From Lacrimispora defluvii (GTDB taxonomy: Bacteria > Bacillota > Clostridia > Lachnospirales > Lachnospiraceae), in contig JAAOXG010000028.1 in assembly GCA_013036995.1 (NCBI GenBank), forward strand, positions 1 through 64,000: 64,000 nt of DNA. Reading direction: 5' to 3'. The position numbers were made by a program, and so were the translations under genes. Shown piece by piece: positions 62,571 to 64,000 of this stretch. Every line of letters begins with the position of its first letter. The first letter of the stretch is position 1. The notes beneath the pieces were generated by a model. The model did no database searches, was not told where the DNA came from, and was given only the letters and a program-made list of their open reading frames with translations.

Positions 62571-62777
62571 TTATTTATCGAGGGGCGGAATGGGGGGAAT
62601 CACCTGTAACGTATCAATCTGTTCTTTTTTCAGTTTAAATTTATCATGTATATGAGGCGTCTCAGTAGACCTCCAGGAATAAAAGCAATCCATACATTCA
62701 TAAACTTCCCAGACATTTCCAACAGGAGAGGTTGCAATCACTTCAATTTTATTTCCGTCGCAGCGTGGACATTTCAT
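62571..62777 (-). CDS. hydroxyarylic acid decarboxylase subunit D
   Basis: This 68-residue zinc-ribbon-like protein of the BsdD/VdcD family is a small third component of non-oxidative hydroxyarylic-acid decarboxylases. It has CPRCDGNK and CMDCFYSWRSTE, giving two CxxC pairs, and ends in a Pro-rich tail. The match to the BsdD pattern (SPVxxxWEVYxC) is close. It starts 27 bp after the UbiD-type gene. AAAGGAGA precedes the ATG. The presence of this subunit marks the UbiD protein as the BsdC/LpdC type and not the ubiquinone-type UbiD. Confidence 0.9.
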   Translation of the reverse strand: MKCPRCDGNKIEVIATSPVGNVWEVYECMDCFYSWRSTETPHIHDKFKLKKEQIDTLQVIPPIPPLDK

Positions 62778-62804
62778 AGTTTCAATCTCCTTTCGTTATA
62801 GAGC

Positions 62805-64000
62805 TTACATCTCAGACATCAGTTTACGAATCAAAGCTTCATACTTTTCATAGCCAGCCGGCGGCTCTAAAAGTTCAACTTCTCTAGGATTAGGTTCCGG
62901 ATCCTTTGGTGTAGTCGCATCTATAATCAGTTTGGAATGCATTCCAGCCGGATATGAGGATGGATCAAGAGGCATACCCGGGCAGTTTGGAATCACCACA
63001 ACGTCTTTATCCGGTCTCACGCGGGTAGTCAGTGCCCACATAACCTGAGGGAGGTTAAATGGATCAACAAATTCATCAACAATAATAATAATCTTACTGT
63101 ACGAACCGCCATGAGGGGTGGAAAGAAGGCGGAATGCCACTTCTTTACCAAAACCGCCGAAACGTACCTTTGTGGAAATAATGCAGCCGATTCCATGAGT
63201 ATACATGGCATTAACCGCCTGTACCTCTGGGAAATCCCGTTTGATCTGCTGGTAAAGAGGAACTGATGTATTTAAAGCCATAAGATAATCGATTTCAGTC
63301 CACGGAATACCCAGATAAAGGTTTTCAAAAATAGGATTTGTTCTATGGGTTACATGAGTTATTGTAATCACGCACTGACGTCTGGAACCTGAGTATGAGC
63401 CCGGAAATTCTCCGAACGGACCTTCTACCTCACGTACCCTTGGCTCAATATAACCTTCTAAAACAACCTCTGAACCGGCTGGAACATACAGGTTTTTGTA
63501 AAGATCGGACTGAACAATCTGTGTGGGAACGCCATCCTGGAGAGCACCTACAAATTCATACTCATTTTGAGTATACATAACAGGCGTAGATGCCATATAG
63601 GTTACCAGCGGGCTGTTTCCAACTGTAATACAGATCGGAACCTTTTCATTCTTTCTCTCAGCAGCTTCCAACTGGATTGCAATGTCATGAAATGCCAGTG
63701 CCTGGATTCCTACACGATTCTTTCCCTTAACCTGAATGCGGTATGTACCAACATTTAACTTGTCAAAATTATCCGGCTCATTGGGATCAGCCGTAATAAT
63801 GGACGCTTTGGAAAGGAAGAAACCGCCATCCTGATCATTGATTCTGTATAATGGAAGGAGCTCAAACAGGTTGATATCCTCCGCTTTATCAATGGTGTTT
63901 TCTTTACAGGGTGCTTCTTCTCGTTTGAGGATTTCAGGCTTAACCGGGAATCGGTCCCATCTGCGGTTAATCTCATGGAACTGCTCTTTGGTTGATGCCG
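62805..64000 (-). CDS. UbiD family hydroxyarylic acid decarboxylase, subunit C (5' end beyond window)
   Basis: This is the catalytic prenyl-FMN-dependent decarboxylase. The frame is open to the right edge of the window, so about 398 residues are visible and roughly the first 80-90 are missing. Visible features are LFELLPLYRIND, YRIQVKGKNRVGIQA near the cofactor site, ITVGNSP, and EGPFGEFPGSYSG with the two Glu of the catalytic E-R-E set. The partner genes (subunit D, ubiX and a DASS transporter) point to decarboxylation of a phenolic acid such as 4-hydroxybenzoate, protocatechuate or gallate. The substrate cannot be fixed from sequence. Confidence 0.93.
   Translation of the reverse strand, partial: ASTKEQFHEINRRWDRFPVKPEILKREEAPCKENTIDKAEDINLFELLPLYRINDQDGGFFLSKASIITADPNEPDNFDKLNVGTYRIQVKGKNRVGIQALAFHDIAIQLEAAERKNEKVPICITVGNSPLVTYMASTPVMYTQNEYEFVGALQDGVPTQIVQSDLYKNLYVPAGSEVVLEGYIEPRVREVEGPFGEFPGSYSGSRRQCVITITHVTHRTNPIFENLYLGIPWTEIDYLMALNTSVPLYQQIKRDFPEVQAVNAMYTHGIGCIISTKVRFGGFGKEVAFRLLSTPHGGSYSKIIIIVDEFVDPFNLPQVMWALTTRVRPDKDVVVIPNCPGMPLDPSSYPAGMHSKLIIDATTPKDPEPNPREVELLEPPAGYEKYEALIRKLMSEM

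Noticed and set aside
1-64000. CRISPR arrays, tRNA or rRNA genes, insertion sequences, prophage
   Set aside because: No regularly spaced repeats, cloverleaf-like runs, transposase or phage genes were seen on reading both strands.

Overview
The window looks like chromosomal DNA of a spore-forming Lachnospiraceae clostridium (Lacrimispora / Clostridium cluster XIVa type). This rests on its moderate-to-low G+C content, consensus sigma-A promoters, strong Shine-Dalgarno sites, a yyaC sporulation gene, CBS-DHH pyrophosphatase, DUF5711 and other proteins typical of that family, and a mix of housekeeping and carbohydrate/aromatic-acid accessory loci. No rRNA, tRNA, insertion sequence, phage or CRISPR array was seen. 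Most genes lie on the minus strand.

Layout. 0-13 kb is housekeeping: asnS, an SbcD/YhaN-like nuclease-ATPase pair, brnQ, a divergent prs, a DnaC-like helicase loader with a DnaD-domain partner, murC, a triple-repeat unknown protein, and queT under a preQ1-I riboswitch. Between murC and the dnaD-dnaC pair lies a dense cluster of DnaA boxes. 13-27 kb is one long operon (13 genes, all minus). It begins at a perfect TTGACA-N17-TATAAT promoter with an IclR-type operator and ends at a hairpin after a cupin gene. It encodes a CUT1 sugar ABC transporter with its own ATPase, five unrecognised small membrane proteins, two cytoplasmic heparinase II/III-fold lyases, an SDR and a KdgF-like cupin, which together suggest uptake and breakdown of uronic-acid oligosaccharides. 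An iclR gene lies just upstream.

27-31 kb holds an AAC(3)-fold acetyltransferase, an AraC/GyrI-like regulator paired with a C45 acyltransferase, and a short decayed region. 31-37 kb holds a GT-C-type membrane protein, a cellulose-synthase-like glycosyltransferase with PilZ, and a chemoreceptor. 37-43 kb is an oppABCDF peptide importer. 43-46 kb has a shikimate-kinase-like protein, a flavin reductase and a regulated pyrophosphatase. 46-52 kb is an operon of LysM protein, DUF5711, transketolase and glucokinase. 52-59 kb has yyaC, a coiled-coil membrane protein, a small unknown, pgi, a membrane protein, mtnN and a second chemoreceptor.

59.5-64 kb is a prenyl-FMN-dependent decarboxylase operon: UbiD-type subunit C (cut by the window edge), subunit D, a DASS-family anion transporter, UbiX flavin prenyltransferase, an LpdD-like putative prFMN chaperone, and type I isopentenyl-diphosphate isomerase as the last gene before a terminator. 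It reads as a self-contained unit that imports a hydroxybenzoate-type acid, decarboxylates it, and secures the dimethylallyl precursor of the cofactor. This operon, the lyase/transport operon with its unknown membrane proteins, and the DnaA-box cluster are the most interesting parts of the window.
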